This document shows positions 35,617 to 64,000 of a DNA stretch of 64,000 nucleotides, one piece after another. The stretch lies in assembly GCA_026929865.2 (NCBI GenBank), contig CM049409.1, positions 16,556,952 to 16,620,951 on the forward strand, given 5' to 3'. The notes under the pieces are model-generated. The model did no database searches and was not told the DNA's origin. It was given only the letters and a program-made list of their open reading frames with translations. Numbering within the stretch: the first letter of the stretch is position 1; the number at the start of each line of letters is the position of its first letter. The position numbers and the translations under genes are program-made. This stretch comes from Hyperoplus lanceolatus. Taxonomy: Eukaryota; Chordata; Actinopteri; Uranoscopiformes; Ammodytidae.

Positions 35617-36523
35617 GCTTAGAGAAAAAGATTACTTATTGTTAGGCTATAGGCCTATTCAAAATGGCCCCGAACTATCACCTCACATGAAATATTGTTG
35701 TCCTGAATCATGATGACTATGCTAAACCTGACTTATTTCTATAGGTGAGTTACATTATGAAAATGTACTAATTGAATGTAGAAGTTAAGTCAGTACGCCT
35801 TTGTATTCATTGCCATTAATTTTGTTTGAGTTGGACTATGTAGTTCATCAACTGCAAATAGCTGTTCCAGCTAACTGCGTAGCACCTGGCAAGCAGACAT
35901 AATCTAAAATTATACTATTCAGATGTTTTTATACATTTTTAGTAAACTGCTATTTTATGCGATTAACTAGCTTAAACTGTTCAAGCTAACTAGTTATCAG
36001 GTCTAGTAAACCTTTGCAAGTTAGCTCTTCTCAGCGTCTTTTCGATTTAGGCAACATTTCTTTACATTATCAGTAGGCCTAAGCACTGCTACTTGACCAA
36101 AACTAGACCACTACTTTAGACCAAATATAAAATTTTATTTTTTTATTTTTTTACAGTTCTTAAAACAAGTTACTCTAAAGAGACTTTCCCACCAACAGGT
36201 GTTAAAATGTTGTTGGCTGTTTGAAGTTCAACTGTTGTGAAGGCAATGAACTGTTACCAAGTTGCTACTTTTTTATAAAGAGGAAAAAAACACTTCCCAC
36301 CTTATTTATGACCAACACATGGGAAATGTAGCTAAATTCAAACTTTGGTGAACATGATACTCAGGGTTTAGACAACAGCAACACTTTTCTTTGCTGCCTC
36401 TCATTAAAACGTGAACTTCTGTGTCTCTATACACATAGTATCCTCTAATCGATGTCTTGTCATGTGAAGGTCCTATACTCCAGATGGATGCCAGAGTGTG
36501 TGGGTTTGTCCAGAACATCAAAG

Positions 36524-36585
36524 ATGGCCGCCCCTTCCCCTGGTTCAGTCGTCCTGGGGGTTGGTTTCCTCCTCGTCCTCCTCAG
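36524..36585 (+). CDS. Weak candidate first coding exon (signal-peptide-like)
   Basis: ATG in a fair context (aagATGG) opens MAAPSPGSVVLGVGFLLVLL, a hydrophobic leader-like segment, and meets a good donor (CTCAG|gtacaa). An acceptor-like ttgtccag lies 10 bp upstream. No partner exons were found on this strand, so it may be chance or part of a repeat. Confidence 0.2.
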
Positions 36586-37339
36586 GTACAAAACCTTCCA
36601 GTTTACCTACACACACAAATGTGACAGTATGTATGGTGGCTTTTTATCAAATTATCATAGACCTACAGGTGTAGACTCAACAATTACATTACCTGCAGAG
36701 TCTAGAGAAAGCAGATACACTGGTGGAAAGTAAATAAGAACATTTACTTCACCCCTTAAATTGCAACAAACTGTCAGGATGACTTACTCCATATGCATGA
36801 AAGAAAGATAAACAAAACATTTTTTAAACACATTTCTGAATGGGTTTTTCAACTGAATTAATACGTTTAACAAACCAATGAATAGAATGATCAATTATGT
36901 AACAACTATATTATAAAATCCACTGTGATGGCTGATACGAAACTATACCATCAAAAAAAGGTAAAAGAAAACACATAGTGATTGCTATGCATGAAAGGTT
37001 ACAACTTGACATAGGCGTAGATTCTCGAGGATAAATAAAAGTTAAATGAAAATAATGTAGCTTAATATGTGACTATCAGCTGGATTACATAAATTATATT
37101 AATAATATAATAATATATAATATTAATAATAACTTGGTAGGCGACACGATCCATTTTGGCTAGCAAACTTTCCTTCATAAATGTTTGCTTGAATTGTGTG
37201 TGGTTCAGTGCGAAAATTAATGAAAACACCTTAAAATGTAAATTTATGAAAAATTAATAAAAACACCTTAAAACGTCATTACGCACAGGTTTTAATTTGC
37301 TTTGAAGCCTTTGAATGGAAACGTTCTTTATTTTTTTTT

Positions 37340-37480
37340 ATTTTTTTTAAAGAATATTTTTTGGCATTTTCAAGCTTTATTAGAAAGTACAGAGTTGAAA
37401 TGGAGAGACAGAGAGAGAGGCGGAATGACCTGCAGTAAAGGTCTACGGGTCGGATTTGAACCTGCGACCACTGCAACAAA
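37340..37480 (-). mobile_element. SINE-like, tRNA-derived repeat, reversed
   Basis: Contains GGCGGAATGACCTGCAGTAA and GGGTCGGATTTGAACC, the complement of a B-box-like GGTTCAAATCC. Same family as 27328-27450, opposite orientation. Confidence 0.55.
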
Positions 37481-38092
37481 TACGCATTCTATCCACTACA
37501 GTTATTTACTGAAGTGGAGCAGGACTTAAAAAAAAACTAAGGAGCGGTTGCCAGTAAATTGTTAACAAAGTGTCTCTAAATCTTTCTTTTTACAACTGCA
37601 CGTTTAACGCAGAAGATCAGTTCCTGTAGGACATCTCATCTGTTGACATAGCCTCTCAGGGTCAACATAACACACTCATTCATAAACACACATATCCATA
37701 TCAGCTGATATGCAGTCAGGAGAAGATCCCCAAACAAAGGGGTCATACATACGTATGTGAATAAAGCAGACATACAATGTCTTTATTATTGCACACAAAA
37801 AAAACACCATGCACCCTTTTACTTCTGTAATAATTAAAACCTCTGTAATGTTTTAATCTCTTAAAAGCTGTCCCAATGCCCCTTTCAATCTCTGCTGTGC
37901 TTACATGTTACACTTCTTCTTCAAAGCTAATTACTGCATTTACTTATATATACCAATTGCTTCTTTAAAATGTGTTCAAAAAACAGTGTTTAAGCGTGAA
38001 AATACAGAAGCTTAAAAACATTCACTAAAGGATAAAGAACTCCCATACATACAGGGCAGTAAATGTTTTAATATAATACATCTTTATTCACA

Positions 38093-38098
38093 AGCAAC
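38093..38098 (-). promoter_or_regulatory. AATAAA polyadenylation signal, ppp1r1c-like
   Basis: On the - strand, about 320 bases after the stop; a second signal at 37782-37787 would give a longer 3' UTR. The intervening 3' UTR contains a (CA)n run in the sense strand. Confidence 0.5.
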
Positions 38099-38184
38099 AC
38101 CTCACCAACATCACTACAGTAATGTAAATTTGGACTGATATACGTAACTTAAAGCTGTGTGTGTAGTGTGTGTGTCGTAACTTA

Positions 38185-38186
<2 letters not shown>

Positions 38187-38238
<52 letters not shown>

Positions 38239-38251
38239 TGTTTAATTGTGT

Positions 38252-38282
<31 letters not shown>
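38187..38282 (+). repeat. Interrupted (TG)n in ppp1r1c-like 3' UTR
   Basis: TG tract broken by AGTGTTTAAT and AG. Read from the - strand it is (CA)n in the predicted 3' UTR. Confidence 0.9.
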
Positions 38283-38283
<1 letters not shown>

Positions 38284-38415
38284 CAAGCATAGATTGGGCA
38301 AATCAACACATAGTATTTAAGTAGCAGTGTGTCAATGGAATCAGATGAACAGCAGTAAGTGAGGCAGAGTAAGTTGGTTATGGAGAGGGGAAGAGATGAA
38401 AGTGAGCAAAGGCAG

Positions 38416-53416
<15,001 letters not shown>

Positions 53417-53450
53417 TATTACTGACTGAGAGATAGAAAGAAAGACAGAC

Positions 53451-56740
<3,290 letters not shown>

Positions 56741-56936
56741 TTTTAATAGTCCTCCTGTCAAAATGTAAAACTTATAAAACAATAGCTGCAGTGTCAGTTT
56801 TCACTTAGCATCTGTTAGTAGTACATCCAGGCTTCAGGGTCTTACATGGTTCTCAGTGGTGAAGTGAATGCTAACCCCCTGTTTCTGGTAAACACTGAAA
56901 CACTGCAGGGCTGTTTACTCATCTGGGAAACTGTCC

Positions 56937-57710
56937 TCAATTGTAATGATGACTCTGGTAGGCCTGAGGAAAGGGCGCTTGGTAACAGCACCAGCACGTC
57001 TGTGGAGTGAGTGCATGCAGATGGGTCTGAGGTGTGTGTGGGAGCCTCCGGGACTGTAGGTCTATCACAGGAAGTGTGTGCAGCGCTGGCAGTAACCTTT
57101 GACCTTGAGTGAACGGAGGAGCAAAGAGTTGAGACTGCTGCTGTTGCTGGTGTTGATGCGACCGCTGATGTGGCTGGTGTTGTTGCCGTCGGTACTTGTG
57201 TGACAGCTGGTGACGTTGCAGTAATGTGGTTGGAGTTTTGGTTGACCGCTGTTGCCACGTTACTGCTGTCTCCTGCCATGGAAATGGTTGCAGAGGTGAC
57301 GCGTTGTGGATTCCTCCAGCAGTTTTCTCCTGGTCCCTCTCAGTGTGCTGCTGTTTGACGATGCAGAAAGCTTGGGCGCAGTCATCGTTGATTTGGGTTA
57401 ACACCTGCAGGTTGAGGGTGGAGACGACTTTATGAGGGGTGAGAGAGGTCTCCGACGTCTCCTCTAGTCCGTTGCCATCTTTTCCTTCTGTTTCATGGAT
57501 CTCCGAATAAGCCTTACCAACGCTGCTTGAGCTGCTGCTGCTGCTGCTGCTGCTGGATTCTACTTCTTCAGAGCCCCAGTCTTCCTCCTTTTCAGAGTTG
57601 CCTTCTTCTGAAGAACTGGACTCTCGGCCGTCCCCTCGCTTAGAGCACCTCTTCTGGCTGTAGCAGGCGGCACAGCGAGACAGACCCAGATACTCAGAGC
57701 CCGATCTGGA
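56937..57710 (-). CDS. Ser-rich gene, last coding exon
   Basis: Follows acceptor gtctgtccag; starts SRSGSEYLGLSRCAACYSQK. Stop at 56937-56939 in this frame. ATTAAA at 56742-56747 on the same strand could be the polyadenylation signal. Confidence 0.65.
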   Translation of the reverse strand, partial: SRSGSEYLGLSRCAACYSQKRCSKRGDGRESSSSEEGNSEKEEDWGSEEVESSSSSSSSSSSSVGKAYSEIHETEGKDGNGLEETSETSLTPHKVVSTLNLQVLTQINDDCAQAFCIVKQQHTERDQEKTAGGIHNASPLQPFPWQETAVTWQQRSTKTPTTLLQRHQLSHKYRRQQHQPHQRSHQHQQQQQSQLFAPPFTQGQRLLPALHTLPVIDLQSRRLPHTPQTHLHALTPQTCWCCYQAPFPQAYQSHHYN

Positions 57711-59557
57711 CTGGACAGACATGGAGATGAAGACAGTTAGGCAGAGAGTTGATGCGTTTTCTTTCTACCGATTTGTAGTACCACCCGCATATTGCATATT
57801 GACACGCTGAATGAAACTGGGATCCATGTGATTTCCATCCATCACCTTCTTAACATAGCACCATTCTTTTTCTTGCAAATGTGTTAACACGGTTTCATTG
57901 ATTTCGTTCATTTTCCAGACTCTTTTTTAACAACAGTTAACACAGATCCCATTGACTGGGTTGGATGAACTGTGTTCAACAAAAGGAAAAGGTATACTTT
58001 ACAATAATGTGGCATTCATTTACTGTTAGTAAATGCTTAGTTAATGATGAATAAGCATCAGCAAAGCATTTATTACTGCTTAGTTAATGCTTAATAAGCC
58101 TTTACTAACCATTATGCTTATTTAATAACTATGCATTAACTAATTATAAATAGCATTAACTAACAGTTAATTAATGTACCCTTATTGTGTTACATATTGT
58201 TGTGAGTGTTACCAAGGAGAACAGGTTGCATGCTCAATGTGTGTATGATTAAGACAAAGTCTGTTTCTATTCGACTTTGTCGCATTTTGCGCTTATCCAT
58301 GCACCAACTTCTCCAACTCAGTTGTGTCGAGGCAATTGTAATTCCCTTGAGAGATGAACGAACACAACTTTTATTTATATACTGTATACTACACAGATGG
58401 CTGAGGAGTCTGACCAAGAAAATCTCTCCAGTCACAATCTGTCAGTTTACAGGAAGTTTTGACCAGCACGAGGGCTCTTGGTTTTGTCGTTACCCCATAC
58501 AAAGTTCATCCTTAATCAATTACAACAAGCAACTGTCCTATTACCGCAATAAACAGTTCCTTATTACTCCTCTTAAACCACACCTAACAAACAGCTATTT
58601 ATTGCTCCTGCTAACAACACCTCCAGTTACGGATACATTTAGAACTGAATATTTGATGAATATCTGCATGCAAATAGTTTCATAATAAATTACCATCACA
58701 AGTGGATCATAAAAACCTTTATTAAAGGGTATTTTTTGAATTCTCTGCATTTTTTAATGCGCAAATTAGATATGCACGAACAATGCACCTTTCTGAGCTG
58801 CTTTGAAGCAATATTGTTGCAGAATGTATTTTTCTTTACTAAAACAGACAAGCTTTGAGAAAAATACCTTTAGTTTGTGATGTTCACTGTGTGTAAACAG
58901 GTTTTCAGTGGAGCCTCCAGAGTGTGACTGAAGTCCTCTAGACTGGACACCTCCTTCTCTCATTGTTTCCAATTCTTCACTGCATTCGGTCCCTTCCACT
59001 GCAAAAACCATATCAGCAAGAACAAGTTAAACAGTCTTTTGAAGAAACTCATAAAAAGAAAAAAAGAGAGACTGCAATTATTGATTCTTTCCATTCTGGA
59101 TTCATTTGCGGATTCTTTTCTCCATCAATCGGTCGATTCATTGCTTTGAGCCCAAAGTGACACCTTCACAATGCTTGTTGTGTCCAAAGCTTAATATTGT
59201 TACAAACATATTCAACTTCTTCATATCAATTAAGGGAAAAGTTGCAAATATTCACATTGAAAGCCGCAACCAGGATAGGCTTTCACAGGTAAAACGACAA
59301 AATCAAACAGTTGCCAGCAAATGTTCTATCAGTTACCTAAATGAGTTAACTCATTGTTTCCGAAGTATAGTCTGTACTGTTGGTTAGTTTGATTAATGAA
59401 AAATCATTGTTTGTCATGGTTTGTGTGTAAACAATCATATTTGTAACATAACTAAAGCTGTCAGTTTATTGTAATAGAGTTCAAATGAAAAGTAAAAGTT
59501 TTCAGTAGAAAACAAGTACTTACTCATTCTTCCACTTTCTCCTCCAGGATGCAGCAT
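56937..59557 (-). CDS. Unrecognised Ser-rich acidic protein, three coding exons
   Basis: I do not recognise this protein. Exons 59524-59557, 58868-58998 and 56937-57710 join in phase into 312 residues, starting MLHPGGESGRMMEGTECSEE. An in-frame TAA precedes the ATG in the same exon, supporting this start. Residues 62-77 (YLGLSRCAACYSQKRC) contain a CxxC and a third Cys. Then come an acidic Ser/Glu-rich stretch, a 12-Ser run (about residues 107-118) written mostly as an AGC repeat, and a more ordinary segment VSTLNLQVLTQINDDCAQAF. The last 100 residues are low-complexity (His/Gln-rich). A second frame is also open there and ends at 56842, so the true C-terminus is uncertain. No signal peptide or membrane segment. 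It lies upstream of the ppp1r1c-like gene on the same strand. Confidence 0.6.
57991..58213. mobile_element. TTAATG-rich MITE in the Ser-rich gene's intron
   Basis: Ends GGTATACTTTACAATAA and, inverted, a looser GGTAACACT...ACAATAAGGGTAC. The interior is a series of TTAGTTAATG-like units. Fish-type MITE by appearance. Confidence 0.55.
58868..58998 (-). CDS. Ser-rich gene, middle exon
   Basis: Encodes MEGTECSEELETMREGGVQS through FTHSEHHKLK between ttttgcag and gtattt. The first two bases complete the Met split from the previous exon; it ends in phase 0. Confidence 0.7.
59524..59557 (-). CDS. Ser-rich gene, start-codon exon (coding part)
   Basis: Encodes MLHPGGESGRM plus one base, donor gtaagt. 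The exon itself probably starts at 59701 after tttgcacag, leaving 144 bases of 5' UTR and implying an upstream non-coding exon. Confidence 0.6.
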
Positions 59558-61086
59558 GACTCTGGTTGTAAATGTAAATGAGTGTTTTACACACCCAGCT
59601 GAGCAACTTTAACTTGTGAGAGTACACAGTTGGTCCCAATGAATTCAGGACAGTCAACACACCCTCTGTAAACACACGGAGGGGGACCGTCCTTCGAGGA
59701 ACTGTGCAAAAAAAAAACTCGAGCAATTGATTTTTTTCTGTAAATCATTCGACACGTGTGCCTATAACCTCTGCTACACACACTATGACTCAATTAAATT
59801 CACTTCAGTTTAAAATATTTTCTTTTATTTAGACAATGAAAAGTCTGATACAACCACACACATTACTTTGCGCAGAGACACTTAAGGCATGAAAATCTCT
59901 CCGCTGGTTTGTCCAAAAACTGAACAGAAAAAATAAATAAAGATATAATAAAGAAACTATGATTCAGTCATATATCAGCAGTTTAATTCAGGTATTTTTT
60001 TTCTAATTTAAACAAGTAGCAGAATCATTAGCCTAGATCTCTCCAAAGGTAACACAATCCACCACCTTGAAATAAATCAACACTTTATGTCCTGTTTGCT
60101 AAATCTGAAACTAAATGTTTTTGGATTTATTCCCAAACGAATACGAGAGTGGTGTCATACTTCAACTAATTGCGAGAAAGCGAATAAAAGTTTTTCCCAA
60201 AATGTAGAACTATTCCTTTAAAGAGGAGAGTTTGTCCAAGATCAAAATTATAATGAGGTTAAATTATTTTAATGATACAATTTACAGAAAATGCTCACCT
60301 TAAATAGCTGATAATATGATTAACTATTTTCCCTGTTAAGTCTGTTGATTCTTTTTTTCACTGATTAATTTAGAACAGTTTTTACCGACCAAATCCATCT
60401 TCTAAATTAAATAATATTATAGGCAACACAGGAATATAAACAATCATTTAAAGATAAAATATAGACCACCATGCTGTTATAAATAATAATAAAAAGGGAA
60501 TCACAGGTTATTTGACAAGCGCTAAAAACTGTGACAGTTTGATTACAGTCTGAACTCTTGTTCTTTTACAAACAAATAATGGCATTTGCACAAAAAAGTC
60601 TCCATGGCATTTAGAGAAAGTGAAGTGAAAATTCTGACAGTTTCAGCGTGTTCTTGGCAAATAACTGAACATACATTTTGGTAAAAGTGGACAAACTGTT
60701 ACTGTTACACATGAAGCTGCTGCTTTTAAACATTAATATCAGCTTCACAATCATCATCACTGTTTTCCACCACAGCACCTTTGTCACTGAAAGCCTCAGT
60801 ACTAGCATAAAAAAAGGAAACATACATCGTTTTGATCTCTAAAGTGCAAAACAGCCACACGTGCACACTGTGTAATATGTCTAGTGTATGCTCTATAAAT
60901 AAGATAATTGATTGAATTAATTTTTCAACTTACTCTTAATATATTTTGAAACTGTTTGGATTTTATTTCCCTTTTTTGAATTGGCAAGTTTTAAAAAGTG
61001 TCTTAAAGGCAAATACAAATGTTTTATAGCATCAACTGTGTTTTATGGGAAAGTCTGATATTTGTGAGGTAAAGGTTCAGTCTGAA

Positions 61087-61321
61087 GGCCTTTGCACACC
61101 GGGCGTGTTTTTTTCGTGCGATTAATTTGCCTGTCAATAATAATTACCGAACATGTATAGAGTCAATATAAGCTTCCATATCAGCGACGGCTTTTATTTT
61201 TTCGAACAGAGTTAGATTTTTCGAAGACGTCGCTTCTGATAGGCAGACGCGTCAAAATTCCAAATGATTCGCTTTTTCGTTCCGTTTATTCGCGTCGTGC
61301 CTGGTGTGCAAAGGCCTTTAC
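61087..61321. mobile_element. MITE with AAGGCCTTTGCACACCG ends, copy 2
   Basis: About 235 bp; ends and interior match the copy at 38813-39064, in the same orientation, with moderate divergence. Lies in the predicted 3' UTR of the right-edge gene. Confidence 0.8.
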
Positions 61322-63051
61322 ACTACAAAACCGCGCCTGCATTTGGATGAAAGTTCACATCCAGATTATTGACTATGTGTTTAGATGACATCTTTTTGCT
61401 CGTGTTCAAACAGCAAGCGCGTCACAAGACAAATCATTTGTAAACTAGGGGAATTAGATTCACAAATTTCAGTTTAGTTTGCTGACAATTGCTTATATAT
61501 TTACCTTAAGATTGATTTCTCTTTTGGCAGGAGATTTTCCTAAAGGACTAATATATTATATATTCCGAGCTGCCATGAGTGCAACTGTAGAGGCCATTTG
61601 AGAAACATCAAGCTGTTTACTTTGGCAGCTTGTCGGACAGCATTTAACACAGACCAAAAACTTCCATCCTCATCCAAGTTCATTCATTGAAGCACTTACT
61701 GACGGTGGCCCTGAGGGCTCAACACATACTGCAACAGAGAGCAAATGCAACGGCCGGAACAACATCAAATAAAAGGAAAAACATGCTCGACAGGTTGACA
61801 ACACAACTATGTTTTACAAGACAAGAACAATTAATGAATGTGTTTCTTCATTTTTGTTTGGCTTTCCCAGTGCTTTTGAGCATTCAGGGCCACCGTACTT
61901 CTTTCTTCTCTGGGTCAAGTTTGGCTTGAATTCATCACTCAAGAAAAAGGAAACATTTAAAAGGCAGTACCTTGCACACATTCACACCTATCTGTAATTT
62001 ATAGACTCCATTCACCTGATCTGACAGCAACAAGAAGCAGGTGCAAACTCCTCAAGCAAAGAGCTGCAGATCAGAGTGGAGAATCTTTCCGTCTTTGTCA
62101 TCCAGTTTAAAACACCAACGGCGCTGTTTAGACTAAGAACAGGTGGGGAAGAAGAATGATAATGGCACATTTAATGTAGATCATTACAGTGGTGCACACT
62201 TTGGCATCTGAAGCTCCTTCGGCTTATACTGTCAACCGAGGGAAGTGGCTTCAGGAAACTGCACAGACGCCTTTCATCAGTCTGGTTTCATCCTAGAACA
62301 CAATAAGCCAACAGGAAGAGGGACGGAGATGCCTTCATGATTTCAGCAAAAAGGTTCTTGGCTACTGTGAAGAACTGAAAATACTATACGATAGGATACT
62401 TTTCTTTTTCACAGTTGCAAGACTTCAACGTCTCTTCCAAACTCCATGTCCAGGTCAATATACAGCAGAGAACAATCGACGCCGGCGTCCAAACTGCTCA
62501 TAAAAAGGAGACTTCACTGTTTATCCATATTGAAACTGGTCCAGGGAGCTGCCTGCAACAATCGCAGTTTAACTTTTCACTTACTTTGTTCACAGCTTCG
62601 GGTCACAAACCTCTTGAGCTCCAAGGCTACACATCATCACCAAAAGTGTGTGTTAATGTGGTGACCTACTGAAATATAGAAGGAAGAGACACAGCAGCAT
62701 CCTCTCATGTCAGTGGGTTTAACATGTCCTATTCATCATGCTCACAATGTCTCAACTCTCGCAGTCCAGCTGTAAGACCTCCCTCATCATGCTGTGTTTT
62801 TTCCATCCCTCCAGTCCGTATGTACTGTGTGACTGAAACACTTATAAAGGGGACAATGAAGCAAGTCTCCAAAGTGCATGTGTTTGGCAATCAGTTCACG
62901 CTCCCAGTAGAGGTCAAACAATGGTCCACTCGTCCTCAGTTTAACTGAAACGTCAACGTCAATAATCCTGACCGGATGTAGTCCCTGTCACTGGTATGGG
63001 TCCTGTCTGGTTCTGGAGCTCTCCTAGAGTTTAAGGAAGATTTTTGGACAG

Positions 63052-63179
<128 letters not shown>

Positions 63180-63182
63180 TCT

Positions 63183-63295
63183 TCAGATGGACAGGTCAGT
63201 GTCTGTGTCAGTGGGCGTGGTCTTTGGGCTAGGACCTTGGCCTCCTCTCTCCTCAGGGATGGAGCACGAGTCCCCGTTGAGACCGGGTAGCGTGC
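63183..63295 (-). CDS. Right-edge gene, last coding exon
   Basis: Completes Arg and encodes TLPGLNGDSCSIPEERGGQG through DTDTDLSI and TGA. The acceptor ttcag follows a (GT)n run. A (CA)n tract begins five bases after the stop. Confidence 0.68.
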
Positions 63296-63863
63296 CTGAA
63301 ACACACACACACACCAGACAGGGAGGAAATACACATATTAAAGCTGGAGTCAAAGATTCTGGGGAACGTTTGTTGTCAAAATTACTGTTTGTCAAAATCA
63401 GTAAATATATCCTCACCATCCATTACCTGTCCGTACTGTGTGCGCACTGAAAAGAAACCTGGTGTTAATACGCATCCTAGGCTCTGTAAACTGGTATGTA
63501 AACAAAAGCTAGTAACACGCTAGTAACAGAGCCTAGGCTGTGTATTAACACTGAGGTTTTTTCAGAGCAGAGCACACACAGTACGGACAGGACTCCTTTA
63601 AGCTTACCAGGTGGTTTGTTTTTTGCAAAGATGCATCACACAGACAGGAGAGGAAGTCAAGGTTTGATATGCCTATCGAAAGAGCTCTAAGTTAACCTAA
63701 TAAAGGAATATTTTAAAACTTTTCATTTAAGTTAAGCTTCTATGGACTGTTGTATGTGTCTTTCTTACGCTCAGTGTCATACACGGAGCTGTCGGAGCAC
63801 GTCCGGTTTCTACGCTGATTTGACCTCTGACCTCCACTCAGGTACTCCTTGAGCACACCTGAC
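63183..63863 (-). CDS. 3' end of an unrecognised gene running off the right edge
   Basis: Two exons (63769-63863 and 63183-63295) join in phase into the last 68 residues: SGVLKEYLSGGQRSNQRRNR, TCSDSSVYDTER, then TLPGLNGDSCSIPEE and a Thr/Asp-rich end DTDTDLSI with TGA. The Ser/Asp-rich SDSSVYDTE looks like a phosphorylation-rich cytoplasmic tail. I do not recognise the family. The other exons lie beyond 64000. If mammalian gene order held, ITPRID2 would be expected near here, but this tail does not resemble what I recall of it. Confidence 0.65.
63338..63602. mobile_element. Hairpin MITE in the right-edge gene's last intron
   Basis: Ends TTAAAGCTGGAGTC and GGACTCCTTTAA. The core 63428-63591 is a long inverted repeat (CCTGTCCGTACTGTGTG with its complement; CCTAGGCTCTG with CAGAGCCTAGG). 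Would fold into a stem of about 70 bp in the pre-mRNA. Confidence 0.75.
63769..63863 (-). CDS. Right-edge gene, penultimate coding exon
   Basis: 95 bp between ttcctcag and gtaaga. Encodes SGVLKEYLSGGQRSNQRRNR TCSDSSVYDTE plus one base of Arg; its first base completes a codon from an exon outside the window. Confidence 0.7.
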
Positions 63864-64000
63864 CTGAGGAACAAAAAAAAGAGAAGATGTTAGCTTAAAT
63901 TTTAAAAAACGTTCTCGCCTCAGTCGATATTAGTGTGTAGAAAAGTTGACATTTTAACATTTATAAAATACAGAGGACAATAAGTAATAGAAAACACAAA

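Larger units (their letters stand above)
33676..38070. other. Intergenic region between nckap1 and the ppp1r1c-like gene
   Basis: No supported gene. Holds a 1.2-kb hAT element (34390-35616), a weak single-exon candidate at 36524 and a reversed SINE-like copy at 37340-37480. The remainder is AT-rich and unassigned. Confidence 0.6.

Noticed and set aside
58206-58685. A 159-codon open frame on the + strand
   Set aside because: Lies inside an intron of the - strand gene and partly in a MITE; no domain or splice support.
59520-59726. A - strand frame reading LTVLNSLGPTVYSHKLKLLS
   Set aside because: Looks protein-like, but its phase does not join the next exon; the frame starting at 59557 does, with an in-frame stop upstream.
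62415-62672. Two overlapping frames (85 and 72 codons) on the + strand
   Set aside because: No recognised domain; best explained as antisense of a long - strand 3' UTR.

Overview
The window is vertebrate nuclear DNA, almost certainly from a ray-finned fish and probably a percomorph. It has short GT-AG exons in AT-rich introns, very long (TG)n/(CA)n tracts, and many fish-type DNA transposons and MITEs (hAT elements with 8-bp target duplications, TTAA-ended hairpins, a Tc1 relic). The species cannot be named from the sequence.

Left half (1-33675, + strand): nckap1, the NAP1/HEM2 subunit of the WAVE actin-regulatory complex. Thirty consecutive coding exons (9033-31407) splice in frame into 1,092 codons plus a stop. 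With the 36 residues normally supplied by exon 1, which lies upstream of the window, this gives the family's usual 1,128 residues. An 18-nt in-frame candidate microexon sits in intron 1 at 4670-4687. Two exons (22 and 30) have 3' splice sites directly abutted by 116-144 nt of pure TG repeat. The 3' UTR runs to about 33675.

Middle (38070-53416, - strand): a six-exon PPP1R1-family gene (DARPP-32/inhibitor-1 relatives) that I assembled exon by exon, 162 residues. It has the KIQF PP1-docking motif and the PKA-target Thr34. The N-terminal half is PPP1R1C-like, but the tail resembles PPP1R1A. It converges on nckap1. About 4.4 kb of transposon-rich DNA separates the two annotated 3' ends.

Right (56740-64000, - strand): two genes I do not recognise. 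One is a three-coding-exon gene for a Ser-rich acidic protein (312 residues in the chosen frame, 56937-59557). The other is represented by the last two coding exons of a gene that continues past the right edge (63183-63863), with a long probable 3' UTR.

Introns and intergenic DNA hold a dense set of mobile elements. Several have clear target-site duplications, and there is a two-step nested insertion in nckap1 intron 21. No RNA gene, CRISPR array or prokaryotic feature was found.
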